Shown piece by piece: positions 21,555 to 34,256 of a stretch of DNA of 64,000 nt. The stretch covers positions 5,083,409 to 5,147,408 of the forward strand of contig NC_085138.1 of NCBI RefSeq assembly GCF_035046485.1, given 5' to 3'. Position numbers and translations under genes: made by a program. This DNA comes from Aedes albopictus. Its lineage: Eukaryota > Arthropoda > Insecta > Diptera > Culicidae. Numbering within the stretch: position 1 is the stretch's first letter; every line of letters starts with the position of its first letter. The notes beneath the pieces were generated by a model. The model was given only the letters and a program-made list of their open reading frames with translations. It ran no database searches and was not told where the DNA came from.

Positions 21555-22784
21555 ATCGCCTTCTTCTCTACTCTAATTCAGTAATCAAGGTACATTTACA
21601 GAATAAGATTGCTTTTTTTGTAATAAACAAATATTAGAAAATAAATATGTACAATTTTGAAACCAAGAAATGCAATGGAGTGTACAGTTTGCCTCAGAAG
21701 TTGTGTCCCTAATTATGTTAGCTTTTCAATATTAACCAACCAATACTTCAGTTACGAAACCTTTTGTTTAAATTAAATTAGTCCAATCTAAAGTATGTAC
21801 TACAACAAAATTTTGAACAATACAATACGTGAATGTATGCACAGTAAAGTCACAATAATAAACCCTAAGTTATCAGTACACTATCAAATTGAACTTTTTT
21901 TGTGCACTTTTTAAATCAATCATAGGACCTCTTTAAATGTAAATCTGAACTAAATAATTTCATTACTATACCAATCAATTCTGTGCTTGGAAACTAGTCA
22001 AAATAGAGATTGTTATCAGTTTTGAATATAGTTAAAAGAAATTATTAACCACTGCACCCATAAAGATGCTAAACGAAAGTATATGATTATTTTGAATTTC
22101 ATAAATTCGAAAAAAAAACTATCAAATATAAATAAAGTATTGTTTGAAATTCCTATCTTTGTAGCCTAAATATAATTTCATTTATTTCTTAAGTATTCAC
22201 ATTTTTTTTTTTTGTTTAATTTTTACACGTCAGAACTAGCACTTTGATTTCCATCATTTTATGAAACTAATCACTATTACAATATCTTTTTGGGATGCCA
22301 AACTCAACAACTTTCATTCATGCATCAATATACGAAAGCTATTCTTTATTATGGATATTTTTGTTCATAAAAATAAAGAAACTGATATCAACAATTTGTT
22401 CACACGTAAAGCTTGCTACGCTGTAGGTGTTTTTCCGCTTTAATTTTCTTCACATTAAGTTCACATGATCTTCCATTATATATCAAAACGTTTGATCCTT
22501 TCTTTCCAGGCTCTAGAAATATCTTTTGATTTTAAAATTATATTGTCGTAAACATGAAAGCTATTTTTTTTACAAACCGCTTAAAAAAATCCTTTGGATT
22601 TTTTTGCGTGATTTCTCAACTTTACGCGTGCTTTTTTTATTACGCCCACACATCCATCTTTATTGTCTACATTTGTATAATTCATTCACACATTATTCTT
22701 TTTGTTCTTCTAACTCTTCTTGGCATAACTTCCCGACTGGGACAATTAAGTGTTCTATGAGCACTTCCACAGTTATTAAATAAT

Positions 22785-22965
22785 AGTACCAATAACCATT
22801 TTGCATGTGCATATCGTGTGGCATGCATGAAGATTCTCTATACCCGAAGCAGTCAAGGAAATTTTCATTGCGAAAATTTCCTGAATCGACTGTGAACCGA
22901 ACCTGGTACCCGCAGCATGGAAATGTCAAATACCCACTCCTTTACAGCTGTGGCTATATGGGCTC
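22785..22965 (-). mobile_element. tRNA-derived SINE inside the LARD interior
   Basis: On the minus strand it starts GCCCATATAGCCACAGC, has a degraded B box (AGGTTCGGTTCAC) and continues with GAAATTTTCGC and CACACGATATGCACATGC. The same tail type occurs in the SINE at 60339-60620. Confidence 0.65.
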
Positions 22966-25900
22966 TCATTCTAACATAAGGTTCATTAAATTTTATCTTC
23001 ATAAGTTACAAAAAGTTACAAACTGTTATCATAGACTAATTTCAATACCTCGATGTACCAAATAAAACCATTATTTTTTGTGTCCAGTCCGGTGCCCAAC
23101 AATATTCATTATCGTGTATTATTTCCGTATAAATTGCATCTAGTGTAAATTACCCTTCTGACAGTAAAGGACTAATCTCGGACTAAACATAAACTAATTG
23201 TTTAACGAAGATTTTTAACAATCTGCGAACTTAACTGCAGAAAAAATCGCGACCATGACGCCGCTGCTGTTATTCTACTACTAGAATCATATTATACGAA
23301 TCAAATAAAATCTACTTTCGCGACTACTTTTACCCGCAGTCAGAGATACGCGCGAGACAGTCGCCTAAGAAAACAGAACTGTTTTCAAATTTTCCATCAT
23401 AGCGCTCTTTGATTATTCTTGAAAAAAGGTCGCCACATGGCCGGGTGATATAATGACTGCTGCGACTGCACGTGGCATTTGCACCGCGATTAAATTTTGT
23501 CCATCATTGAAGGCCTTGGAAAGTAGTCGCCATATTTATGTTTTTCTTGCAACGTACAATATTACTATATAATTAACAATTTTTCTACTACATGTTCCAT
23601 TACATTACAATTGTATTACAATTTATTGAATTTTAAAACAGCCTATCTATGTTTTATTAATTTACTTGCTCTACTTTCATTATCAGACATTGAACAATGG
23701 TCATATGTGTAAAAACTACCAGACAAATAATTCTAGTCGTGTCTACCCTCAAGAAACTGCGACAGCAATAGCCAAGACTACTTTTGTGGGTATACACTCC
23801 GATTTGTGAATTTTGAGGTGGAACCCAAGAGAACGTCACAAATTTTTTTTGATGTCGCTTAATTTACATTTTTATATCAATAAACATCTAATTCATAGTC
23901 TATCTGGTGTGACTACTGCCTATATGGTGGATGCATGCTTCAATAAGTCATTACAACATCAAAATTAGAAAATTATAAACAAATATCTCTGCAAATGACT
24001 TAATACATACAAGATAAAAGCTTAGCTAATATTGCGATTGCTTTTATGGTTGGAGTTTGCAAGGCTCCAGAATGATCACGTTAATATTCGTCAAATTGAA
24101 GGCTGTGTAATGTCTTTGCTCAATTTTATTAAAGGTTATCTTCAATGTCAAATTAGTCTACCCAAGAAATGGAACTAGCTGAATAACAGTCTCTTGAGAT
24201 AAAATTTGCTTAAAAGTGGTCTAAACCACTCCTGTACAGCAATAATGTTTGCTGGCTATGGTCTTACTATATTCCGAAAGCATTCGTCAATTGCCAATAT
24301 CAGACACCCATACTTCAATGTTCGAAGATCTAATTGAAATATTTTCGCTCTACCAGGCTTCAAGTTTATATAAATAAAAAAAACAATTCAAAACAAAGAA
24401 TCAGTAACGAGTTCCTCCATATTCAATTGAAACTACTTCCATGAATGAAACTTGCCAAGCATTGTTATATTCTATATAAAGCACAGCAACAGCAGCTGAT
24501 CTTAAATCTTGAGTATGCTTTTATTATAAAGATTATTATGTTCCTAAAGTATCATCAGAAAGAAACAGTAATTAATCCTGAAGTTTTTCCGAATTCACAT
24601 GCACTTTTTCCAAAATGAAGGACCACTGATCTTCAAGTTACTTTTATATGTTTAACTTATCATCATATTCTTAGGAGGTATAAACCAGGCAATGAAACCT
24701 TTAAGTTACCAACTAATTCTTCAGCATCACTTAGTTTATATATTGTCTGCAAAGATTCTTTACATGCTCATGATGATTATATTTTCATAAATGAATCAAG
24801 TATTCACCACGTATTAAGATAAGAAAGTCACGTTCGAATCGCTATATATATCCATGACTAATTTAATTTACATGTGTAACCAATAACAATCTGGAAAAAC
24901 TGATTTTCAAACTGCTGAAATGAGTGGAGCCTAGCTCTGTTCAGTATGTATTGTCTATCCGGTTGGAATCGAGACACGACAATCAATCAAAAATTGCACC
25001 TGAGTCAATTGGTCCCCAAGTGCCGTTATTTTTTTTTTGCGACTAGTGCGCTGTGGACTGACAAGGAGATAAATGCGATAAGTGATTCCAAATGATTCAG
25101 AAATTTCGCGAGTTGGGTCACGTCGCAACTCAGTTGTGCGACGTCCGGTTTGGTGACGAAGCGATAATATTCATCAAGCATTAAATTAGGCAAGCGACAT
25201 TCTACTACTTCTTATTACATAATTGTTGTATTCTGCCCTCAAGAATCAACTGAAACTGCCTGATACATGGGTTGAACTTGCAAAGCTTTAAAAGCCTTTT
25301 TTTTACACAAAATATCTATTCCTTTATCTTTCTCAACTTACATGCTATATCCTGAAGAAATTACAACCTCTTAACTTGATATTGCTATTTTGGTTGGAGT
25401 TTTTCATACTCTATTTCTAATCTTTGAACTTGAAAATAAAAAAAAATGACATACTCTAGTTATTAAAGTATGATGGTGTTTTCATTTCTTTTTTTATCAT
25501 GGGAAATTTAATACATCAGAATATAAAATTGCTTTAAAGCTACCCCAGCCTGCCAGGCTCTAGAAGCCTAGAAGTATTCATGAAACATATACACTAATCA
25601 ACTTATTCGTATCTCATAACTTTAGTTTTCTGCTCACAATAAAATTTCTGTTACTGCTTGCAAAGTTTAAAAAGTTTGTCATTCGCCTAACCAAAAAAAC
25701 GACATATTCAACTTTCTTAATTTAAATGTTTTTTTAAGCTTAAATTCTTGTTCTCAAATAAAACGATTAAATACATTTCTTTCTTTTATCGCAAGTAATT
25801 TTGGCAACTAATCCAGTTTGGATTAAAATATCACTTTTCCTTACGGAATATATATTCACACGCAAAAGTGACTGCTTCGTTTGATTTGCACCGAAGGCAT

Positions 25901-27179
25901 CACCGGTATTACCATAGACTAATTTCAAGCCAAAGAAAAACATTAAATTTTCTGTGTCCAGCCCGGTACCCAATAAATATTCATTACCGTGTATTTTTGT
26001 TTTCGTGTAAATAGCCTTTTGTGTAAATTATATTTAGCGTGTTACACCGATCTGACAGCTCTGACAGTAAGGGACTAAACATAAATTACGTAAAGTGGCT
26101 ACCGAGGATTGTTCACAATCCGGAACTTGACTGCGGAAAAAATCGCGACCATGACGTCGCTGGTATTACCCTTGTTTTACATATTCGCCATTTGCGAACT
26201 GCTCAAGTAGTTTTACATTACTAAACCATTGCCTGTCCTATCCTTTTGCACACTACTCACGAAGTAGAAACAAACCATAAAGAAGCAGCTAAAACTGAAC
26301 TTGATATTGCTACTCTGGGTAGAGACTTCATTGAGCTTTGTATATAATCATATTTTCATTTTTTTTTTTTTTACGTTTATATGGTTTACCGTTAACAATC
26401 CAAAACCCATGATTTTGAAACTGCCTAAATGGGTGAAGCTTGCCAGGCTCTAGAAGTGTCCATCAAGCACAAAAATCAAGAAATTGAAATACTCCTTCGT
26501 ACCTCACTTTTTTTTTTCAAGCAACTACTAAGATAGCTTGCATAGATTGAGTTTGCAAGGTTTCAAAGTGTCAGAACAATAAAAAACACCAAATATATCT
26601 TGTCCTTTTCAACTTACACATGCTATAGAAAAACTGCAACAGCTGGTCTTGCTGTGTTGCTGTAATGTGTAGAATTTTACTGACTCCAGTTATTAATGCG
26701 CGTCTTTGGTAACATATTTTAACAATAGAACCAAATATATCCGATTATGAAATCGCTTGAATGGATGGAGCTTGCCAGGCTCCAGAAGTTTCCATCAAGC
26801 ATGAACAATCAGGAAATCGTCACATTCATTAAATTTTATTATCTCCCTTAACTTTACGTTATACGACGAGTGAACTGCAGTTCTGCTGCTATAATGTGTA
26901 GTATTCCAAATCCACAGTCTCATGTTTTCTTCTTCTATTACTCTTTCTAGTTTTTCTAGTTTCTATGGGATGCTGCTCCATAGACCCTGTGTGGCGTTAT
27001 ACTTTTGTGATGTATAACTCTTAAAGAAGTTATATAATCGTATCATTACGAGATCCACTCGCTCTTTTTGACATGTTGTTGTAGTTTTGCCAACACTCAA
27101 TAAGACACGTCACAATCGAATCACCGATAATAGACATGTTTATTTCTTTTTCTGTTTTTTTTTTTGTTTTAGTTCCTTC

Positions 27180-28415
27180 AGTGTTCAGACCTATTTCATA
27201 CAGAAAAATTACACATCTACTGGACTATTAACACTAGTAGACTCGCTTACTTTACTCTACCATTCCTTGTATCTTCCAACTTATGTTAGACCTGACTCAT
27301 ACAGAGACACTACACAGAGTTATTGAATTTCACTCTATCTTTAATGCTCGTTGGCTAATTAACTTTCGTGAGAGCCAACTCACGCCAATGCTATACAGAA
27401 TTTATAGTAAACTATTCACGCTTCTTGATTGCTCCTTGTTTTTTTTCTAATACTTCTGTTAGGCCTAACTCATACAAAGAAGCACACAGAAATAATACGA
27501 ATAGCCATCATTTTCTGTACACAGAACCTCTGAGAATCCACTCTCTCCAAAATTCTATTTGTTATGTTGTTAAACTTCTTTGAAATCAAATAATTCTTAT
27601 GGAGACGCTACACAGAATTATCGATGGACAACCATTTAATTCACTCTACTTGGTTGTTTTTTTTTATTCTTTTGTGAGACCCAACTCAAATAGAGACGCG
27701 GAAGCATTACGAGTATCTGTCACTTTTCATTTTTTTTCTGCATTGTTTATTATCTGTGAGACTTAACTCTTCATGAAGTACTACATACAATCGTCTATAA
27801 ACAATCGTCTTCTATTTTCTTGGTTGCTCTTAGTTTTTTTTATACTTCTGTGAGACCTAACTCATACAGAGACGTTCACAAAACCCTATGCTTTCAATTT
27901 ATCTGCTTTTCTCAGTTTTGTTTTCTATCTGTGAGACCTAACTCTTATGGAGACGCTACACAGAATCATTGATAGACAACCACTTGACTTTCCTTGGTTG
28001 CTCTTTGATTTCTCGTTTTACTCTCGTGAGACCTAATTCATACAGTGACGCTCACAAAACACTTCAATATGTCTGCTTTTCTCAGTATTGTTTTTCATCT
28101 GTGAGACCTAACTCTTATGGAGACGCTACACAGAATCATCGATAGACTACCACTTGACTCTCCTTTGTTGTTTCTTATTTTTATTTTTACTCTCGTGAGA
28201 CCTAACTCTTATGGAGATGCTCACAAAACACTATGAGTATTAGTCAATTTGTCTGTTATTTGTCTGCATCACTTTCGATCTGTGAGACCTAACTCTGACG
28301 GAGACGCTACACAGAATCATCGACAGATAATAACTCTTATCTCTTTGGTTTCTCTTTGATTTTTCTTTTTACTTCCGTGAGACCTAACTCTTATGGAGAC
28401 GCTGCACAGAATTAT
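27180..28415 (+). repeat. Tandem array of about 75-95 bp units
   Basis: GTGAGACCTAACTC followed by GGAGACGCTACACAGAAT recurs about twelve times; clear starts are 27850, 27931, 28026, 28101, 28195, 28282 and 28377. Two unit types, one with CACAGAATCATCGATAG and one with TCACAAAACACT, tend to alternate, giving a higher-order period near 170-180 bp. Confidence 0.8.
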
Positions 28416-29128
28416 TTGTTCGAACTTTCCAGCTCCGTTATATTTGTCTTATTTACGACGAAATACCACTTTAAAAAACTGTCAACGCTTAGAACATTTG
28501 ACCAATCAGCAAAATCCACCACAATTTAATTATAAATATACCATCATTCCATTTTTCAAATAATTTTTTCATAAACCGGAAACAAATTCGTTTGAATAAA
28601 AACAGTACCAAAATGCAACCCTTTACTGTTTTTTTATTGTTTTACTAATATCCAATCTAAATATTATAAAAAATTTTACGTCAAAATCAAATTATACTCG
28701 AAACTCATAGAACTCAGTACCAATACAAAGATCTTCGAGCACTTAAGAGAAAGAAACAACCAACACGAATAACCACATAATGATCTTTTCTCACTCTATG
28801 CTACCAATCTATTTTATTTTCAAATTACCCAAAATTTAGTATCATTTTCCTATTCTAGTAAATAATTCATACATTCGCCAAACCACTATTCACGATCTAG
28901 ATCACTGGTTGATTTCTTAACCTACTAAAGTCCAACTAAATGTTATCTTACTTTTCGCGCAACATTTATCAGCAATCAAAAATGTATAATTTTTCAACCT
29001 CAATATGATTCAAATTTATAAAAATAACTCAATTAGTAATTCCGCATTTTCCTTTTTTTTTTTTTACACACCACTCATAATTTGAAATCCCGGACCATCA
29101 TTCGATAGAAATTCAAAGCTAAACAAAC

Positions 29129-29145
29129 TCATACCGGCTGCGCCA
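29129..29145 (-). promoter_or_regulatory. Primer binding site of the LARD element
   Basis: On the minus strand TGGCGCAGCCGG starts at the base next to the LTR end. It differs by one base from the tRNA-Ser-type site TGGCGCAGTCGG known from some gypsy-group elements. This fixes the element orientation. Confidence 0.7.
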
Positions 29146-29789
29146 TGTCGTGTTCGTGCGCCGTTCGGAACAGTCACGGAGATTCGATGCAAGCGTAGCC
29201 CCACATGAATGAACGGGGATCTATCTTTTCACCAAAAATATCACCTTACCCCAAACAATACTGAATACACTAACAAATTAGGCAATTTCATTGAACTTAC
29301 CCTGGTTACAGTCGCGCACCCCGAACCCAACCATTTTCAAACCTTCACACAATTAAAACCACTTTTCACTTTCATTTTTAAAGCATTTATTCACAAAAAC
29401 ACTGATAACTTAACAATTAAACTAATCGCCATCTTCATTCCCATCCGTTGGTCTCAAATATCGTTCACAAACTGGCTTCACCCGTTCAGCCGTCCGTCGT
29501 GCTGCGCATACCCATTCACGCCTTCCCGCTCATCCATTCGTTTGTCGCATGTCATTCATTCTCGCCTTCCTTTTCTTCACATCTAGTCGTCCGTTAAAGC
29601 AGCGCGAGAGCTTTCCGAACGCGCCTCGATATCGTGTACTCGAAACCAAGCTCGAAACCTAAAGCTCAGGTGAAACGGGTAGAGCTGTGCGTTGTACTTT
29701 TTTTCGAAGTACACTCAGAAAAATAAAATAGTATAATCCATTTGACTTTAATAATTTAAGATTTTCTTCTGTCACCCTATATCACTACA
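29146..29789 (-). repeat. LTR of the LARD element (5' LTR in element orientation)
   Basis: Appears identical to 20911-21554 and has the same 644-bp length. Confidence 0.92.
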
Positions 29790-29982
29790 CCCCCCAGAGC
29801 CGTGGAACAAATTTTCAGTATAAAGCGCTTTGCGACGCAAAAAACAATTTCGGCTGCGCCGCTATTTTCAACCTACGAATGCAATTGCTCATTACTGTTT
29901 ACAAAATGTAAGTGTCAAATTAAAAAAGGTATCATTGACCGTTGAAAACCCCTCCCAGAGACAATTTCTGGCTACGCCACTG

Positions 29983-30963
29983 ACGTACACGGTTAATTTA
30001 TTCGCATCATAAAAAATGCCTCAAATAACTTAAATTACAGGGTATAACAGTGAGATGATTGAAAGGTGGAAGCAGTACTTTGATGAGCACCTGAAGGGCG
30101 CCAGTATACATATATGTATTTATAATCGTTAGGTTTGCTTGTATAGTTTTATCGCCACTTGTTGTCAAACACAAGCCTTGAATAGGTGTAAAATAAAAGA
30201 TAAATATAGAACTAACAGCAATTTTGGTAATTGCCTCATAGTTTAGATTTGATGATATGTACATATGAGAAAACGGAACCAGTCCCTCTAATTATATGCA
30301 CATATATTAGCATGTTCTAAGGCATACAACGAAGCATGTTCTCGAATCACGAATAATAACAAAGCAAACCTAAATTTGGTGCTCAAACTCCAACAAGTCG
30401 ATACATCTGTATGTTTATCGAATCGAGAGCCAAAATTCCACTTAATGAATGAATGAATGACCGCATAGTGTGTAGTGTTGTTATCCATGTGGGACGAACC
30501 CACACCAACGTATCCATGTGGGCTTAAGTCCACAGCGAGTGGTGTCACCCTATGGATGGTATTAGTATAGTAAAGACACGGAGACACGGAGTATGTACAT
30601 TTAGTAGCTCGCGCTTTCGCACTGGACTCATCAGCTTAATTCCAGATACAGATTCGTTGAAAAGTAGATTTTGTTGGCTAAGCTGGTCCGCTGCTCAGAT
30701 TCGAAGTAAAGCTGTGCGAACTTCGGGGAATAGTTGCTACGTTACTCACTGTGACTTATTGCACCTCGGTCGTCTGGTGTGGTTAATTAATTAAAGCCCC
30801 CTGGAGTAGAATAGAATAGTGTGTCTGTGATCTTGATTGCCGAGTCATGACTCATGCAAAACATTTCGATCTTCTTTGATAGGCTTCCGGTCGTCGCGGG
30901 CCGATCACGGAAACCGGTTTCCCCTTCGCGTTCGAGTGTGAGAATTTTGGGGCTGCCCGTATA
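29983..30963. other. Mostly unique DNA with a LINE scrap
   Basis: At about 30033-30100 the plus strand reads GYNSEMIERWKQYFDEHLKG, which resembles the linker just before the reverse transcriptase in several insect LINEs. The rest, including a short AATG run near 30448, shows no recognisable gene or element. Confidence 0.4.
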
Positions 30964-31011
30964 ATGAGCACCGTAAATAACGTTCAGCTTTTGTGCATCG
31001 CTGATCCACAG
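30964..31011 (+). CDS. Candidate short coding exon, possible metallophosphoesterase start
   Basis: ATG at 30964 opens 16 codons ending in VQLLCIADPQ, followed at once by a good splice donor (CAG then GTAGGT at 31012). The local base composition is GC-richer than the surrounding DNA. The phrase LCIADPQ resembles the first metal-binding strand of Cdc1/Ted1/MPPE1-type calcineurin-like phosphoesterases, where the motif is ADPQ. An acceptor-like TTTGATAG at 30875-30882 could make it an internal exon starting at 30883. No following exon was found, so this may be chance or the 5' exon of a gene extending through large introns. Confidence 0.3.
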
Positions 31012-31336
31012 GTAGGTTCGAGTGATAAGAATATGTAAAGCTTAGAGACGCCAAGGGTGTATCTTCTTCAGAGGTTGGAAAAGTGAGAAAAGTTGGAAGG
31101 AATAGTTGGTAGACACGCCCCATCACAAATCAGTGCGGGGAAATGGGTGTGAAAGGCACCTCGAAGGGAAAGGTTGATTTGAAGCTGCGGAATGTATCGT
31201 ATTGCATAACAATTGAAATTCAATTTCAATTGTGCAAGTTGAAAAATTACGTGCAGTCTTTTTTTTGTTTCAATGTTTAACCTGGTGTTTAAGATTAAAG
31301 AAGTCGTCATTGACATAATAGGGTAAAAATGGAGTA

Positions 31337-31549
31337 GGGTCTTGTACCATTTGGGTAGGTGTACCTATTTTGGGCACTTGCCGCTATAACTAAGTCAATT
31401 TCAAACGGATTGATTTGAATTTTTGTATAGAGTTAGGCACGTACAGTATCTAACTCTATACAAAATCTCAAATCAATCGGTTTGAAGTTGACTTAGTTAT
31501 AACGTCAAGTGCCCAAAATAGGTACACCTGCCCAAATGGTACAAGACCC
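31337..31549. mobile_element. MITE, family 1 copy B
   Basis: Ends GGGTCTTGTACCATTTGGG on both strands and TA on both sides. The arms share TTTTGGGCACTTG and CAATTTCAAACGGATTGATT. It is an almost complete palindrome, and an uninterrupted relative of 9-329. Confidence 0.9.
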
Positions 31550-32456
31550 TATGTACAGTAGGGTGGCCAACACTTATATGAAAAACAAAAATTTTGAAAA
31601 ATGCCATGTCTTACCTTCTGAATTGGTTGTTTCGCACTTCCAGAAGCTACGTTCAAAATTTGAGCAAAATCGATTAAGCCTAAAGGTGCGCTCCAAAGTA
31701 TTTGAAATTTGTATGGGAAAACGTGGTCAAATGTATGCAGAAATTCTAAGATTTTGATTTTTGCCGCTAGGTTGCGCTGTAAACGTTTAATGATAAAACC
31801 CTTTGGTATTATTGTAGGTGACTATATACCAGTGGTCACCAAACTGCGGCCCTCGACCAGGTTTTGTGCGGCCCGCAAGCTGATGCTGAAATGTATTTGC
31901 AAGTGGCCCAATCATAGATTTCATAATGAAAATCAGAAATTTCACTATATTTTAAAACTTCCATGAGGATTAATATTAACTACTGATTATCAAGAGTTTT
32001 TCAAAAGAAGTAAGATTTTTGAAAGTTTTACATACAGTTAAAGACTAATTTTTCGAAATTTGTTCCAAAAACTTTCAAAACTGTGTGTTTCGCTAGAATA
32101 ATGAGATTAGGATAAATTTTACAGACACTCTTCCGTGGATTTCGGAGTTGTGGCAGAACTTGTCAGTAGTAATTTGTTTAATTTCACGAAAATAAAATTA
32201 AAATAATACCATTTTGTTTTTTATCGGTTGAAAAATTCCTTGTAAACGAAATAACGTAAAATTCCAACACTTCTACCAGGAGACTATTCAAAACCATTTT
32301 ACAAAATTTTTGCCTAAATTCAAAAGGAAGTGTTGCCCAAACTTTGGGAATTTCGCTAAAAACTTCAAAGATTGTGCAAGATTCTCTTCATTCGCCTAGC
32401 AATAGTTTTGGAAATTCTTCTTAAAATATCTATTCTATATAGGCTACCCAGGTAAC

Positions 32457-33734
32457 CAATAAGCATTCGAATAAGCAGTACATTCAAGGGGTTGGTCACT
32501 CGGCACATTGTGCCCGGCACACATGCCGGCACAATTCGGCACACATGGGCACAACAATAAAATCCAACGTTGCTCTATAGAATCAACCTGTCAAAATACT
32601 CACGATTGAAAAAAACCGTTTATTTACATTTTTATCAAGTATGCTGGGTTGGATTTTGTTTGTAAACACCAATCAGATCAACAACATTCGACAAAAATTG
32701 ACAGGGTGCTTCATTAGCGCAAAAACATTCAAAGAAAAAAAACCCCACTGGGCACGTGCGGCACACTTGGGCACACATTGAAAATTATCCGGCACAGTTT
32801 TGGCACACATTGGCACACGCTCAAAAATAATGGCACAAACGAAGTGTGCTGAATGGCCAACCCCTTGAGTACATTAGTCTTCTATTTGCATTTCATCTGC
32901 TTGCAGACCTAGCATAGCAGTTTGACAGCTTAGACGCCTTTAAGTAGCATACAAAATGCAGTTCAAAAATCCCTTGCTGTTATGTTGCATTTCAATTGCA
33001 CAATATGTTTTGGTTTTTAAGCATCCCAAATGCCATTTTAAAGCCACAAAATTGCCAGAGAAGTTATGTGTTGCTGCTATGTTTGAACAACTCATTTCGT
33101 TCATACTATTTGTGTCTCATTGTTGCGTCAATGTAAACCATTATCGACGTCTGGTGAGGTTACTTTATGTAGTAAAACAATTACTCATGCAAACCTAAAC
33201 ATGGCATAGGAAAAAGATGATTTTACATGATTCTGCATCCATTCTCAACTTCCTCGTTCAACATCGAATAAAAATCCGAAGCTTAAAATAGAACAAAAAA
33301 TCAGCGCACTTCACAGTTTCATTTTCAGCCTATCCTGTAGCGCACAGCAGCTCCTTTCAACAAATAATCAATCGCAGGGTATTGAGATCGAGTCGCAGTC
33401 AGAGTAGTAATCATCAAAAAAACACCTACCAGAAAATATGCCGCAAAGAATGAGAGTGTAGAATTATCGAACGAGTGGAGGAGCGGAAGTAAGAGGGGTG
33501 AATTTACTATTTTGGTTTGTCTCATATGAGGCGTTACAGTCTGGTGTTACTATTTTGACAGTTCTTTATGAAGTTCCTGAAGGTCTAGCATTTAAGCAGC
33601 CGTATATTGGGCCAAAACCTGCATTTAAGTAGCATTAAAGGCGCTTATACGGCTGAGCGGCATTAAATGACCAGCTGAAAAGGCGCATATAGTGCTGAAT
33701 TAATGCTAAATACAGTGCTTACTGGTTACCTGGG
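32457..33734. mobile_element. TA-flanked element with CCCAGGTAACCA ends
   Basis: Ends CCCAGGTAACCAATAAGCA and, inverted, CCCAGGTAACCAGTAAGCA, with TA on each side. The interior has GCATTTAAG-type repeats but no transposase. The 66-codon minus frame near 33325-33525 has no recognised homology. It is interrupted by the element at 32485-32867. Confidence 0.75.
32485..32867. mobile_element. 383-bp hAT-type MITE rich in GGCACA
   Basis: Ends CAAGGGGTTGGTCA and, inverted, CAAGGGGTTGGCCA. The flanking 8-bp duplication AGTACATT is perfect (32477-32484, 32868-32875). GGCACACATG-type repeats lie inside both arms. Confidence 0.9.
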
Positions 33735-34256
33735 TACAAATACTTACACACATTGTTCAAAAAATCATGTTTGCTAGTTTTTCTTCATTGGCTTCCTAAG
33801 AATTTACGCAAAATAAACTTCAAAAAATCATCAAGGATTTCCACAACAGTATCTCCAGGCAGTTTATGTGAATTTCTTCCGAGTACCCTGAAATCCCTAC
33901 AAATAATTCTGAAATTTCTCAAAATCCACGTGAAGTCTCAAAAAAACCTTACAGTTATAAAATTGCTTTTAAATAAAGGGTTCGATATACTTTTCAGGAA
34001 ATTTCTAAGCTGCAGAAAAATACTCAGAAATGTTGTTAAGATCTTTACTCTTAATATTTAAAAAAAAAACGACAAATGGATTTTGTGTTGAATCTTGAAA
34101 ATTGTTTAAAATAAACTCCTGAACGACTTGCGGCCCGCAGTCTCTATTCAAAATTCAATTTTGGCCCGCAAAGACAGTTAGGCTGAGGATCACTACCAAA
34201 AAACTTTGTCGAAGACCGCAAAGTGATCCGACGCCTGTGAGAAAAGTTATACCCTA

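Larger units (their letters stand above)
21555..29128 (-). other. Non-coding interior of the LARD element
   Basis: AT-rich. It contains a SINE at 22785-22965, an internal duplication (about 23030-23265 and 25915-26170, sharing AAAAAATCGCGACCATGACG), several diverged copies of a GCTTGCCAGGCTCTAGAAG phrase between 24050 and 26800, and a tandem array at 27180-28415. No retroviral-type domain is recognisable on either strand. Confidence 0.75.
20911..29789 (-). mobile_element. Large non-autonomous LTR retrotransposon (LARD)
   Basis: Two direct repeats of 644 bp (20911-21554 and 29146-29789) appear identical by eye, start TGT and end ACA, and are flanked by CCCCC on both sides. On the minus strand the sequence directly after the 5' LTR is TGGCGCAGCCGGTA, a primer site close to the tRNA-Ser type used by 17.6/297-like gypsy elements. 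A purine tract precedes the 3' LTR (AGAGTAGAGAAGAAGGCGA). The 7.6 kb interior has no gag, protease, reverse transcriptase or integrase in any frame; the longest frames are under 90 codons. It must have been mobilised in trans. Matching LTRs imply recent insertion. Confidence 0.9.
20871..29982. mobile_element. hAT-type MITE split by the LTR element
   Basis: Ends CACTGGCGTAGCCA (20871) and, inverted, CAGTGGCGTAGCCA (29982). The flanks ACGTAAAC and ACGTACAC form an 8-bp duplication with one mismatch. Without the LTR element it would be only about 230 bp long. No coding capacity. Confidence 0.8.
31830..34195. mobile_element. hAT-like relic containing further insertions
   Basis: Left end CAGTGGTCACCAAACTGCGG and right part, inverted, TAGTGATCCTCAGCC, with GCGGCCCGCA-type subterminal repeats near both ends (31857-31878 and 34130-34172). 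This composition is typical of Charlie/Buster-group hAT ends. No transposase domain or clear 8-bp duplication is seen. Confidence 0.5.
31561..34254. mobile_element. Outer shell of a nested transposon block
   Basis: Starts TAGGGTGGCCAACAC and ends ACTTTTC...ATACCCTA in inverted GGGT form, with TA on each side. The right part has TTTGTCGAAGACCGCAAAG. The end similarity is short, so the outer boundary is tentative. It encloses the hAT-like relic 31830-34195. Confidence 0.4.

Noticed and set aside
27180..28415. CRISPR-like array because of regular repeats
   Set aside because: Repeat and spacer both diverge gradually, units alternate in length, and the context is a eukaryotic LTR element.
33325..33525. 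A 66-codon minus-strand frame with a hydrophobic segment
   Set aside because: It lies inside a MITE-like element, with no recognised family and no supporting splice sites.
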